A stretch of DNA of 64,000 nt from Thuidium tamariscinum (GCA_947034885.2 OX344756.2:24039489-24103488), one strand, 5' to 3'. Shown: positions 36,053 through 49,319, counted from the stretch's first letter. Made by a program: numbers and translations. The notes: generated by a model from the letters alone, not told the origin.

Positions 36053-36854
36053 TTAATCCTAAAGATTTTTTACTAAGTTTTCACCAGAAACACTCGAAAA
36101 TTGCCATTTTTAATATAAGTATCAAATTTTAAAAAGAAAATATTTTGAAACACATATAACTATAGGGTCTTGTATTACAATGGTTTGAAAAGATGCAGAA
36201 AAAATTTCAAAGATGTCCGTATAGATTGCAAGATATTAGCATTTGAATTAACAAAAATCTTTTTCTTAACCTTGCAAACAAAAAAAGCAGTTGCACTTGA
36301 CAAGGTCACATACTCACATTTGTATTGAAAAATGTTCAAATTGGTGGTTAGTCTTTGGATTTGTTCTTCAACTCAAGTTGGCTATATGCTTCAAAATTTT
36401 CAAATTATTTGGTATTGTATAACACAAAGCAAAAAAAATTAAATTAAAAGAAGTAAAAAATGATTCAAAATACTAAAGTGTTAACAATTTATTTATGGAA
36501 TTGAAAATTGCCAAATGGCGTATTTTGTTAAAATGGTAGTATTCCATTAGTTTGACACTTTTGACAGTTCAGACCTCACGATCTGAAATCTAAAACTGCC
36601 ATAGATTTTTGAAATCTACATGTATTGTAGATCTCTGAAATCTATACATTTCTAAGATGTTTCAAACCATGTGGTCTGAAATCTAAATGTGTCATAGATT
36701 TTGAAAATCTACATGTGTCCTAGATGTTTGAAATCTTTACCATTTCTAGATGTCAGTTTTTGGTTCAGACTGTGCGGTCTGGAAAATGACATAAGGAATA
36801 CTACCATTTTAACAAAATTGGCCATCCAATCCTAATAATTGTAATGTTGTAACT
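36053..36854 (-). mobile_element. TTAA/CCCCTAAAGG TIR element, interrupted and incomplete
   Basis: It starts TTAATCCTAAAG and follows the 59838 copy (TTTTCACCAGAAACACTC, AAGATGCAGAAAAAATTTC, CACTTGACAAGGTCACAT). It is split by a 0.3-kb MITE (36517-36823) and resumes with CCTAATAATTGTAATGTTGT. It then stops where the copia fossil begins. Its other half is not found on the far side, where a different copy in opposite orientation starts. Confidence 0.65.
36517..36823. mobile_element. ~307-bp MITE with 28-bp terminal repeats, inside the TTAA element
   Basis: Left end GGCGTATTTTGTTAAAATGG (36517 on) pairs with the right end up to 36823, and the pairing covers about 28 bp with two mismatches. CCAAAT and CCAAT on the two sides suggest a target duplication. 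The interior holds two direct repeats of roughly 85 bp (about 36588-36675 and 36676-36755), rich in TCTGAAATCTA. Confidence 0.75.
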
Positions 36855-39800
36855 ATTGAGAATAGGAAATGAAACAAAACCAATGCAAGAAGAAAAGTAA
36901 TTCTTAAGAAGGAGGTTTCAAACATATATGGAGAAGAGAAGGAAAGTAGCTTTTTTCCCTCCTATTGGTCTAGAGGATTCTAATCTTATCCCTAGTTGCC
37001 TTCATGACTAAAGTGAACTGCAGATAACTATAGTAGAGAGTGTTTTAATAGAATACTATTCTTAATACTCCTCCTCGCTCAACATAATATTGTTAAAAAT
37101 ATTATAATCTTAAAGGATTTACAATTGTTGCCTTATTAAAACCTTATCCTCGAAAACCTAAGTTAGAATCAAGCACAAAACCAAAGATGAAGGAAAAAAA
37201 GTACAACACCTTCATCACTCCATTCTCATGGTTAAATTCAATGGGAAAAAAAATCCAAAGAAGGAAAAACAAAGGTTTTTACAATAACTATGAAATTTCT
37301 TGCTCCAAAATACTAAGTCATAGCATTCCAATACCTTAGACAAGTCGACAATGAATAATCAATGGAAGAGCCTTGGTGAAGAGATCCACAAGATTATTTG
37401 CTAAAATAATTTTCTTGGTTTCAAGTGCTCTAACTACAACAAGGTATAGGTATTGTTCCCCAATGGTTCCTCCTACTCCTCACAAAGGTAATAAGCTCCT
37501 CACCCAATACCAACTTGTATTCAAGAAATTCAAAAACTTGTCTCTTTTGCAAAGTAGCATACTCCTCCTTGATGGCAGCTTTCCACTTCAACTAATCGGA
37601 GCAACGCATCACTTCACTAATAGTACATTGATCAAGATCATCTTTCTCACAAAAAAGATTTTTTGCAATCATAGAAACAAATGATTCATTCAATTCAATT
37701 GTTGTTCTATCCCAAATATCACATGTATTACAATACATCATAAATAATTATATATTCAATTTGGACTTTTCTTGCTCACAAGCAAGAGTTCCTCTTGTAG
37801 GAATTGCAGTGGTATGGGGCAGAGATCCCGGTAAAGTAGAAGTGGTTGTTGTAGATATATAAGAAATATTATTAGACATTGTCTTGCACTTGCGTGATTG
37901 TTTGTCAGGTCTATGAGTCTATTTGCTCAGTAATTGAAAAACTGGAGCAAAAATAGTTGCTAAAATTTGAACTTAGGTAGGAACATTTTGAGCTTCATAT
38001 AACAGAGTCTTGATAATCCTTGGTGCATTGTTGAAGCCATCAAGTGTCTTTGTCTTCCCTAGTGAATTGTTCTTGAACAACTATTCATCCATTTAAAGAT
38101 GGAAATTTGTCTCCTTCAATTTGACAATTAATAAAATATTAAAATGAGTACAAAGCAACATATCAATGGAAGGATTGATATAACAAAGAATACTTGGAGA
38201 ATCAAACCCAATATAAATGTCTTCTTGTCAATGAGCTACAATTGTATAACATTGAGATTCAAGGATAGGAACCTATATACAACATCCAAATACTCGCAAG
38301 TGAGATACATTTGATACACATCCAAAAAGAAGCTCTTAAGGAGAAACGATATCAACTGATGAAGGACAAAGCCAAATCAAAGTTGTAGCATATGAAACAA
38401 CATGAAACTGAATCCATTCTTTGAAAGATTCTGCCAATCCATTTTGAGCTTGTTCGTATGGAAGAGATATGTTAAGTCAGTCCTTATTGTAGTGCAATAA
38501 TTTTCAAAATCTCTTGATCGGAACTCTTGAGCATTATCCATTCATAAATCTTGATTGGATAATTAAGAAAATGACCCTTGAAACAAATCAACATAGATAA
38601 TAAATTAGAAAAAGCCAAGTTTCTCATTGATAATAACAAGATATGTGATTGTTTGCTTGATAGATGAATTAAAATCATAAAATATTCAAATGGTCCAAAG
38701 ATAGAATTTATGGGACCATAAATATCACCCATATATAGTTTTGAAAACATTGGTGGTAAAAAATTGCAATAAAATAGTTGGGCAATTAATTTACCTTGTA
38801 TGTATATTTGGCATAATGTCATTGAATTAACAATTACTAGTTGTGAATTATATTCAACGACACATAGAAGGAATTTTAATTTATTTTTATGTAAATAAAA
38901 TAAAATAGAGTCTTTGTGGCTATATCTTCCATATCAAAGGAAAATACTATTATAAAATAATATAAAACTGGATAAACCAAGTGGTTAGATTTCAATCTTA
39001 TACAAGTCATTTGCTGCAGCAAAGGCTATTTCCTCAATATTATCGTTTGGTACAAAAACCAAAGCCTCTTGCCTATCTAGAATTTTATATCAAGAGGTGG
39101 AAAAGATTGGTGTATACATTCCAATAGTTGATCAGACTTTGGAAGGCATAGGATGAATACATAGCACCCATGCATGTAACTTTGTTTATCCCATAGGATT
39201 GTGTTTGTAATAACAAAGTCAAGGATTGCACACAAGACTTATGAATAGATTTGTCATCAACAATTCATAGACATCCCACAACATTTTACTTGTAATTATA
39301 AAGTCAAGGAACGCATTACAAGACTTATCAATGAAAATATCATTAATAATTTATGTATATTGTAGGATTGTATTTATAAATATAAAATGAAGCTGTGAAG
39401 GAATGCATCTCACCAATGGACATCTCCAGGTGTGCAACTCCAATAAATCCATGGATGCATCTATGATGTGGGCTTCTCAAGTTTGTAATCAGAGCTTTTC
39501 ATTTTTCTGAAATAACTTTGCAAAATACATTGATGTCTAATAAACATTTGTTAAATGGCCTACTATGCCACATTTGTAGGAAAAATGCATCTTCAATGGA
39601 CGCTTAGTATGGTTGTTAAACAACCTACATCTATTGTAGTCAAGTAGATTTTTTTGTTTTTGACTACTTGTCATTTTCTATATAAAATGAGACCAATTAT
39701 CAAATTGTTTTCACATTTATAGAAGATAATTGGCTAATAGTCATTTTACACACCTTAGATATAGAAAGCTCTATAAAGACTAGATTAGAAAGGTGGCAAA

Positions 39801-41991
39801 TTCTCTTGGAGTCCTTTCAAGGCAAATAGTTATCTTGTTGTATAGATATATAGGTAAGACAAACTGACATTCTCCTAACCCTCTCTCTTGATTTGTTTTT
39901 GGAGCTAAGAAATTGATTGTTGGAGCTTGTAATAAAATTTATTATTCTTGTGGTTGTGTTTGATTTGTGTTTGGTTTCATATTCTTTGACAATTTGTAAT
40001 GGCCAATGTGTCAAATCTAATGATTAGTTTATATTATTTATATTTTTTTCATAATTTTTCCTATTTGATTACAAAATTCCTAGCGAATGAACCTTTGCTA
40101 CTTTATTACAAGAAAAATGGACAATCCTATCTAGTTTGTTATTTTTTGTGGCTTGACATCTATGATGTTAGTAAAAGAACTATTATGCTTCCTTTGTATA
40201 TATTGATTATTACAATATCACAATTATTGATAACAATTAACATTTATAATGTCAATTTGTCTATAATTATCATTAAAAACCTCAACAGTATATGATTAAG
40301 GAAATATAGATCCTATTGTAATTAGACTTTGTTTTGCTTTTCAACAAGGAACATCTCCTCCTCATCTATAGCCTATGACTATACAACCTCAATTATAATA
40401 TAGTGCAATATATTTCACTATTAAAAGAGATGAATGCTAAAAGACAATAGAACAAAATCAATATTCTTAAAAAAAATAGAGGTGAAAGTAGAGATACTTA
40501 CAATAGAAGGATTGTGAAACAAAAATTAAAAAATTGTAATAAAGGCTCCCCAAATAAAACTTGCTCTTGCAATTCTCACCTGTGATAAATAAATATTGCC
40601 ATAAACTTCCTCTAAAGCAATAAGACTAATAGGTTGAAGTCTTCAACCAACAACATAATGCTCCTGCCTTTAGATCTAAACCACCGGAGAGTGATGAAAT
40701 ATTAAAAAAAAAAGTGAAACTAATTAAAGAAGAGCACTAGAGGAGGATGAGCAAAGAAATGTGTACGTTCTAAGCTAGAATTAGAGGAAACTAGACTTTG
40801 GGTAAATGCATGGTTGAGTGGCTCAAATCATGTCACACTTTCAATTTCTACACAAAACTAATTTTCCAATGCCTAGAAGGTATATTGAAAAAATAAAAAA
40901 TAAAAAATAAAATCATTTTTGAGGCTTAAACTTCATTTTTGATACAGCCATGTTGTTGAATAATTTTTAGAGCATTTAATGAAGGTTTAGGAGACTTTTA
41001 AAAATTCATGGGTGTGATGAACTTGCTATCAACAAATTTTTTAAGGACTTTTTAAAGATGATTTTGGTACTTAAAATCATAGAAGAGACTATGATTATAG
41101 TAGCTATTTGAGTAAATTTTAAAGAAATTATAATCTTGTTGTACAGACATGTATTGAATGTTTGCAAAGGACTTTTTAATGACTTTTTAAAGCTTGAATT
41201 TTATGAAGTCTTTTTCTTATAGCTAATTTTTTTTTTCAAAAATTATTTTTTTCAAAGTATAATAATTTTCAAGGTCTAGGGGTGCTCAAAAACCTAGATA
41301 CTTTTAGATTTAAAAAAAAATTGTTTCTTATAGAATAAACTGTCAAACATTTTACTTGCAAAAAAGGACTTTTGGACTTGGACTTTTGCCAAAAATGACT
41401 TACTCAACCATGCATTTTTCCCTTTGTGGAAGTAAATTAGATGAAACTAGACTCTATGGAAGTAAAGTAGGTGAAATTGAAGCTTGTAAGAAAGCATCAT
41501 GAGAAAAGGTAATCAAAAACATTGTGTCTAAACTAAAAGAATCGTTAAAAATAATATTGAATCAAAGCTAATGAGATGTAGATTGGCACTTAGGGCCCAT
41601 AACACTAAAGAGAGAGGTTGTAAATGGAACTCAAAAACAAAATCAAAATTGAAAATTTTGAAACATAAGAAACTGGAAGACAAAAGGTGACCTCCTCTAA
41701 GACAAAGAATAATTGAATGATAATTGTATATATGAAGCTCAAAACAAAGACTATGAAAGAGTGTGCTGATAACGTATTAAGAATAGGAAACAAAACAAAA
41801 CCAAAATATGCAAGAAGAAAAGTAATTCTTAAGAAGGAAGTTTCAAACATATATACGGAGGAGAGAAGAAGAGTAGTTCTTCTCTCCTATTAGTCTAGAG
41901 GATTCTAATCTTATTCCTAGTTGCCTTCATGACTATATTGAATTGTAGATAACTATAGTGGAGAGCGTATTAGTAGAATACTATTCTTAAC
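36855..41991 (-). mobile_element. Fossil Ty1-copia-like LTR retrotransposon, about 5.1 kb
   Basis: Two direct repeats of about 215 bp (about 36855-37066 and 41775-41991) are closely similar, with small differences that suggest moderate age. Beside the right LTR, the - strand reads CGTTATCAGCAC, a primer-binding word common in plant copia elements. Beside the left LTR, a purine-rich GAGCGAGGAGGAG on the - strand fits a polypurine tract. Both set the orientation as - strand. Between them are decayed pol-like remnants on the - strand; no whole gene survives, and there are many breaks. A 0.6-kb MITE is inserted at about 40801-41421. Confidence 0.75.
40801..41421. mobile_element. ~0.6-kb MITE nested in the copia fossil
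   Basis: The left end GGTAAATGCATGGTTGAGT pairs with the right end ACTCAACCATGCATTTTTCC with one or two mismatches. CTTTG flanks both sides (ending at 40800 and starting at about 41422), a likely 5-bp target duplication. The interior has no ORF. The superfamily is not clear from a 5-bp duplication alone. Confidence 0.7.
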
Positions 41992-41996
41992 AATAA

Positions 41997-42955
41997 TAAC
42001 CCCTAAAGCTTTAAATTGCCTTTTTTTGACAACATAGTGATTTTGGGTAGCTCATTACGAATGCAATTTTTTCTTTTTTTTTCTTTGAAATTTTCACAAA
42101 ACATTTTCTCAAGGAGTAGCTTTAAGGCCCAACAATTTTCATAACTTTTGACTACATAATGAAAAAGTTATGGCATAATATGTTGTTTTCTTTACTCGGT
42201 GAATTGGCAAGGAGACAAGGCAGCTAAAAAAAACTTCTTTAAAATGATTCTTTTTAAGAAATAAATTTTGAAATTGGTTTATTAAATTTATATCTATGTG
42301 GAAAGCTTTTGAAGCATTCTATTTTGATGAATGAGTCAAAAGTTATGAGAAGTTTTAGTTTGAAGTAGTTTGCAGGTAATTTTAGAGTGTCTATTCGACA
42401 AAAAACAGTTGGAAATTCTTTATTTTAATTCAATTTTTAATAATTTTGAAAAAAATTAAAACATAGGTGAATATTATTTATTAAAATGTTATAAACATTA
42501 GGATTGGAATTTTTCATTTCTATAAAAAAATTCTTTACAATTTAGTATTTTGAACCATTTTCTACTTCTTTCTACTTACCATTCTTCTCCTATATTTTAT
42601 ACAATTTCGAACGATTTGAAATATTTTGAGCATATAGACAACTTGCATTGAACAATAAATTCAAAGAGTAATCACCATTTTGAACATTTTTTCATACAAA
42701 TGTGACCTTGTGATGTGCATTTACATAGATTTTCATAGGGATAAAAAATCGATTTTTGTCAATTTAAATGTTAGAATCTTGCAATATACACAATGAAAAA
42801 TTTTGAAATTTTTTCCACATGTTTTCAAACCATTTTACTAGAAGAGCCTATGATTACATGTGTCAATATTTTTTTTTTCTAAAACTTTGCATTTGTTTTA
42901 GAAATTGCAATTTTGGAGTGTTTTTAGTAAAAACATAGTCAAAAACCTTGAGAAG
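41997..42955 (+). mobile_element. TTAA/CCCCTAAAGG TIR element, worn ends
   Basis: It starts TAACCCCTAAAG and parallels 55680-56636 throughout (GACAACATAGTGATTTTGGG, GTAGCTTTAAGGCCCAAC, GTGACCTTGTGATGTGCATT). It ends near GTAAAAACATAGTC with a degraded terminus. A 93-codon frame at 42905-43186 crosses the right end and is not supported as a gene. Confidence 0.65.
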
Positions 42956-45900
42956 ATAAACAAGCTAAACCTAAATTTTTTAATCTATTTTTCCAAAATA
43001 TTAAGAATTGAATTAAAGAATGGATTTCAAACCTCTTTGCAAAGTAGAGATTTTGTAACTAATTGCAAACTACCCCACACTAAAACTCTTTGTCACTTTC
43101 ATCTCATCAATCAAAATGGAATGATTGAGAGCTCTTTAAATAGATATAAATTCAAAAAAGATTTGTTTCAAATATTTATTTCTTAAAGAAATAACTTTTG
43201 AAGAAGTTTTTTAAGTTGTTTAGGTCGCTTGCTAAACAAATAAAGCTTAAAGATAGATATGAAATACACAAATCTCAACAATGAGATCATTGAAGTAAGA
43301 GACTATCTAATAACCTTAACCTTTTTTTCTTTTTAAACTGTAAAAATTGACTTTAGGGATGAATACAATAAGTAATTTTTAAGAAGATGCTTTAATTGCT
43401 TGAACAACAAGATTGTCCAAAATATTCATGTAACTAATCCAAATGGAATGAAGCAAAGTTTCCATGTAGATAAGAATATATAATCTATGAAAAACAAATT
43501 CTTGAAGTTCAATATTTTAATTTTTTGTGGAATTTTTCTTTGTCTACAAAATATAATTTGGACTTATTGTACAATATATTTTGTTCAAGGCACAAGTTTA
43601 CATAAAAATTATATTCCAAGAATGCTTATATTTTTTCTACCCATACAAAATGTCTTAAAAGTCATGATGATAAATATTGAGACCATAGAAACATATCTAA
43701 AATCCAATTTGTCTTCAATAGGCAATGGATTTTTAGAGATAAAATACAACTTTTTTGGTATTTTAATTACACTATAAAAATGAAAAGGAACAAGTTTACA
43801 TTCTTGCAATTTTTTTAACTCACTAAATTATTGAGTTATAAGCTTTGTGTATTATAATTCAAATAACTTAATATTTAATAATTTTATGGCTAGTACAAAC
43901 CTAGAGACATTTGTTTCTAAAATTCAATGCAATCAAACACTAATTGTTGATAGTAGACCATGCAAAAGTAATTAAAGAACTTGAAAAAAATTAACAAAAA
44001 ATACAATAAGTATAGAAAAAAAGATATTAACATTACATTAGTTCAATGACTCCCAATGTTTTAGTATACCAACTCTCTGATCAAACGTGCTCATATTTTA
44101 TCCTTTGACATGTTAATCTTTGTTTAGTTTTTGCAAATTTTTCTTATGCCTTAGCTTTAGATGTCAAGGACACTATGTGTCCTATAAAAAGTCAACAAGA
44201 CTTTGTGCATTTTGAAGAACAAATGATTTCTATGTGATTCTTTGTAAACAACTTCATTGACATTGTATTCATGTCATTGAGTTATATTCAAGATGTTTTA
44301 ATTGGTTTTTGATTTTACATGGGTAGTTTATAGAAATATGGTATACTATTAGTGGTAGTGTATTTCAAAATTTTGAGCTTTTCTATCCTAGAAATCCTAG
44401 AAAGGCCCTTCGGATTTCTCTATATGATATATATTTAGCTTTATAACTCTATGATTGTGATATAATATATCAATTGTAATAATACATTGTTATTTATGTA
44501 CTATCATGACCATTAATTTACTTCATACTAAAAAAATATTTAGTCAATGTTTTTCTAATAATACCATTGTGTTCATAATATACAATGTGCCGAAAAGTAG
44601 AAATCACTTCCTAGCTACATTAGTTCCCTCCCCTCTTTTCAAAAAATCACAAGCCATTGATTTTTCTTTAAAAAAAATGATATCCCTTCCTATATGCCAT
44701 TGATTTTCAAAAAATTAAAGGCCAATGATCTTGGTGAAACTTAATTTGAGCCATCTAAATACAAAATCAAAATATGATATTGAATACAAATATAGACACA
44801 AATACTTGATACAATATGAATACAATTTACAGATATGGAGTGGATGTAGATAGTATATATAGGATATGGATATAGATATATACACATATCTTAGTATATG
44901 GATATGGATATACCATTCTCACTATCCCATATTAATTGTACAGAACCCCACCTTCTCAAAATTATAAGAAGGGGTGGGGAGTACATAAAAATCAAAATTA
45001 ATAAAATTCTGATATTTAAATTTAAGTATTTAAATTAGCAAAGGGAAGGGGGATTGGAAATAATTTAAATTTAAGTTCTAAAATTTTTTAGCACTTTGTG
45101 ATAGTTTGTCATAATGTGCTCAAAAGAAGAAGTTATTGCCTACCTAGTTACTACTATACAACCATAAAAGGCTTTCTAACCCTATTAGAATTAAAAATTG
45201 GTTCTGACATTCAAAACAATTTTTTTGTTTTTAAGCAAAACAATCAAAATGAAACTTGTGCAATTTCTAATCCACTTAGAAATTTTGGAAAATCCATTAA
45301 AAACAAGTAGTTTAGTGAAGTTTGTAGTTGAAGATTTATAACCAATTTTCTAAATATAGAATAATACAAAAATTCTTTATTCCACAATGTTCTACACTAT
45401 AATGTACTTTTATTTTGAAGGTTTTAGATTTTTTTGAACATAATTTGTATTTGTATAAATTTGATTCATTTAAAAAAATCATGGTAACTTGAAATCATCA
45501 CAAATAAATTTAGTAATTTTATGACAAATAATGGACAATTGATTTCATCACTAAAAAGGTAAGACCAAAGAATTTTACTCCAAAATAGAGAAGAAATAGA
45601 GGATACATAGGAACTTTCAGTCCATCCCTTACTAGCTTTCTTTTTTGCATTTCTTATGAAGTACCTAAGTGGTGATGTTAACATTGTAGTAGTGCTTCAA
45701 ATTCAGCATTGATCTAGACATTTGATAGAATATATCACATATTTATATTTCTAATTCCATCCTCAATTTGGCAATTTCATCTAATATTGAATTTTTTAGG
45801 CCATTTTCTACCCTTTCAATATTAATTGTGCTCCAAGAGCATTGTGCAAGGCCCATTACTTTAGTGCAAATGGCTACTAAATTGCCAATAGTAAAAATGT

Positions 45901-46762
45901 TGAAAAGACAAGACCTATCACTAATATTCTTAATAAAAAATGATACTTGAATATGGCTTTTGGACCAATAAGTGCATTCTTCATTTCTACAAATATGTGA
46001 AAAGTCATTTACTACTCACTTTCAATTTCAATGTTTGTACATTGAGAAATAGGTTCAATAATAGATCCTCACTTGTATAACATTTGCATTTTAGCATTCT
46101 TGTTGAACAATACATTATGTCTTTTTTTTTTGTAATTTAACAAAAAAATGTCAATGATATTAGCTAAAGTAGTAGGTGGTAAACCAATTGCAAAGCAACA
46201 TGAACAAATTTCTACATTTTTACCTAAACAAATTCTTGCCAAAATCCAAACATCTTTAACCCTGAAAGTACAATTGTTTATTGAATAAACAATTGAAAAT
46301 CTAAATAGATTCCTACAAAGTCAATTTTGTTAGATGTTCATCAAATTTTGACACATAAGATGTAAGCATATATCCCTTTAGTAGGAATATTAATTTTTTT
46401 TAATTAGGTGCCTAAATCAAAAGTTACGTTGCTCCAAATCTTTTTTTTAGATTGGGTGCCTTCTGCAAAACCTTTGTTTTAGGGTTGAAATTTGACAAGT
46501 ATGTAGTTTATATAATACAAGATGCAAATCTATACAAAAAACATATGTAGTGCAAAAATGTCACTCTAGGAGGAATGAAGGGTTGCTGACTTTGTTGGGC
46601 AAGGTTTAAAAAGAAATTCTTTTACTTTCAATATTATAATTTGTCAATCTATACACTCAAAGTTTCTAAAGTTTTTTTCCAAGCACTTCTATAGTAGTCT
46701 AGTATTCCCTCTATTCGACTAAAAGCCTCCAAAAGTCTTCCCCTTGAGAAATTAACTATTTT
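42956..46762. other. AT-rich DNA, no gene recognised
   Basis: A degenerate GATATG/TATATA-rich patch lies at about 44770-44930. From about 45.7 kb on, the - strand has a mildly coding-like look with no intact frame. Nothing else was found. Confidence 0.4.
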
Positions 46763-46991
46763 TTAACCCCTTAATGATAAGCTAGTGGCTGTGGAATTGA
46801 GGAATTTTGACACCGTGGGAATCATTGGTTCAAAAAAATCTAAAAATACTCGTTGGAGGTCAAAGCACTATAGAAGATCTTCCTTTTCCACCCCTAATTC
46901 TGAGGATGAATGATTGCAATTTTGTCCTACATAAGAAGATTCTCTTGTATTCATCAACTAAAAATTCGCTTCAACATTGTTTAAGGGTTAA
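46763..46991. repeat. Short element with TTAACCCCTTAA / TTTAAGGGTTAA ends
   Basis: The ends resemble those of the 0.9-kb TTAA family, but the interior does not. About 46850-46940 is instead similar to 56640-56730 (AGAAGATCT, then GATGAATGATTGCA / GATGAATAGTTGCA, TTTTGTCCTACA), which lies next to the right end of another TTAA element. It may be an internal-deletion relative or flank captured between two ends. Confidence 0.4.
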
Positions 46992-47399
46992 GTCATAGTA
47001 TAGCAATACATGCATTGAAGAACAACAAACTCATCCCTAACCAATGTACGAGGAGATCCGGTTGCTAATAGAAAATCATCCAAATGAAATCCTTGAATTA
47101 TCGATTTAATTCTTGCATTTTAGGTCATATAACCGAATGAAAAATTAGGAGTATAGGAAATGAATTGTTTAGGAAAGTGAGATGATGGATTTTCATGCGT
47201 CCATCATTTAGTAGAAGCAGATTTCAACTGCCCTATAAATGCACCTACCGGTTCTTAGTTGGAGAACCCTAGGATATATTCAACTTAAACTTTAAGAGAA
47301 ATAAATGTCCATCAATAGTGTATTGTAGAATGAACATGAAGGAGAAGACAAGCTCTTTATACAAGTGGGTGGTAGGAGGTAAAACAATCCATGTGGGAT
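46992..47399 (-). other. Decayed coding-like block, origin unknown
   Basis: Composition is less extreme, and the - strand gives protein-like stretches, but no intact frame remains. It may be a fossil element or pseudogene; I cannot name it. Confidence 0.25.
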
Positions 47400-47880
47400 A
47401 TGTAAAGTAGTATTAGGAGAAGCTCAATCACTCATAGTGAAGTAAAAAGCAGGAATTGTGTTCAAAGTAAAATTTCAGACCTCATTTTAACATAGTAGAA
47501 TGATTTTTTTTAAACTTTGAACTAAAAAATGTTGTTGAATTATGCTACATTTTAACTCCAAAAATCCGTTTGAGGTTTTGAGACTTCAACTAAAAGTTAT
47601 GGACAAAAATCAGAATGTGTCTTTGAAAATGTCAAAAAAAATGTCCCTTCAAACTCCTCTCTGAAAATTGCCCATAACTTTTAGGAGGAGTCTCAAATTT
47701 TCATATAAATTTTTGGAAATAAAACTTAGCTTGATTCATCAATTTTTTTTAGTTCAAAGTTTTTTGAAAAATATATTCTACTATATTAAAATGAGGTCTA
47801 AAATTCTACTTTTAGCACAATTCCTATGTTTTTGACAATGAGCGGTCAATCTCTCATCTTTAAATTGTCCATATCTTCTA
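47400..47880. mobile_element. Foldback element with long imperfect arms
   Basis: AGGAATTGTG (about 47453) pairs with CACAATTCCT (about 47817), and CAGACCTCATTTTAA with its complement TTAAAATGAGGTCTA. Pairing goes on inward (ACTTTGAACTAAAAAAT with TTTTTTAGTTCAAAGT) and in the centre (GAGACTTCAACTAAAAGTTATGG with CCATAACTTTTAGGAGGAGTCTC). One arm also occurs at 26130-26300. The outer borders are approximate. Confidence 0.6.
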
Positions 47881-49319
47881 AAGATTCATGACAAACAATG
47901 AGAATTGTTTTAAAAAGTCTTCTTTACTATTGTTTTCAATGAAGTAACTCCTTCAAATTTCCATCAAAAAATCTCTTAATAGTAGAAGGTTAAATGGTAG
48001 ATTTATCTTTAGCTTAATGGATTGTAATTAAATTTCTTAGAATTTATAATGGATCATAATTTCATTTATTTGCAGATTTGGCTATGTGGTCCTAGAATTA
48101 GCCAAAAAAATTCAGCCCTTTTTCTCAACAAATTTATTCTAAATTGACCATCCAAGTATGGTAATGTATAAAAAATTGCCTTGAACTTAGTAATTAAATT
48201 GTAGATTGTATTCTAATTATATATTTTGTATTCCGAAATCTTTTGGAAACTAAAAGAAAATGACCGGAATGCTAAGAAGAAACAAGGCTTTTTACCAAAT
48301 TAAATGACTACGCTTAGGCAACATCCGAATGACAATGGTGAACTACCAAATGACATATCAAAAGAACGGCAAAAAATTGAGTCATCGTGTAAATTCCCCC
48401 ATTCATTGCCCCTAACTGCCCAAGGCACCAAAATCTGGTGCTTGCAAAACTTTCAAGTTAAATAGAACCTAACCAAGTTTCTATTTTTAATAGTTTGTAT
48501 TTTTGAAAAGTTCTTCTAGAAGTCTAGTTTTAGTGTCAAAAATCCGATTTGGAAAATGAATGATAGTGATTTTTCTATACAAGATTTTGTGCAAGGGTAC
48601 CCATTGCAATCTTGACTTCCCGTAGTGTTGAGAGTTCTTAGAAATGAGCCTCAAATACACTAGATCTTGGATCAAAAAGCACATTCAAAATTCATTTAAA
48701 AAAATTACCGAGTAGTTTTTAAAAAGCCATAAATTGATTGGGGTTATACATGTTGGATTTTTTGGTCACTATTGTTTTAGATTTCACTTGTGAAAAGAGG
48801 ATTGAAAGTTTTTTAAAGTTTTAACACCCTCAAGGTCAAACATTATAATCTTTCACTCCTTAAGTGATATTATTGTGTTTTCTTTTCCCATGAGATCTCT
48901 AACTTGTCTAGTTTAAATGTATATGGTTATAATTCAAAAAAAATTGATATAACTTATCAAAATGTTGGTATTTTGTTCAACTTAGATCAAATTCCAAGAA
49001 ACTCAAAACAAGCCTTGGGCATTTAGGGGTTAAATCTATGCATAATGTCTAGTTTAGGTGCTATCATTTAGACATTCAAAATCCATATGCAAAGTATGAT
49101 TTTTTAGCATAGTTTGGAAATGTTGCTGCTATTATTATTTTACATTATTTAAAGGGTGGTGGCAACACTAAGATTTTGGAAACTTCTTTCCTAACCTAAA
49201 TATCCAAACAAATAAAACCTTATTTAGTTTATAATCAAATTTGCATAGGAATGACATGGTCACTTCATGCATTGTTAACACTAGTATTTGAAGGAGAAAT
49301 TCATACAATGAGCTTTAAA
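47881..49319. other. AT-rich DNA with one orphan TTAA-family end
   Basis: GCATTTAGGGGTTAA at 49019-49033 resembles a right end of the TTAA element family, but no matching left end was found. There is no gene. Confidence 0.4.

Noticed and set aside
44770-44930. GATATG/TATATA-rich stretch as a satellite or matrix-attachment site
   Set aside because: Units are irregular and short; simple AT-rich sequence explains it.
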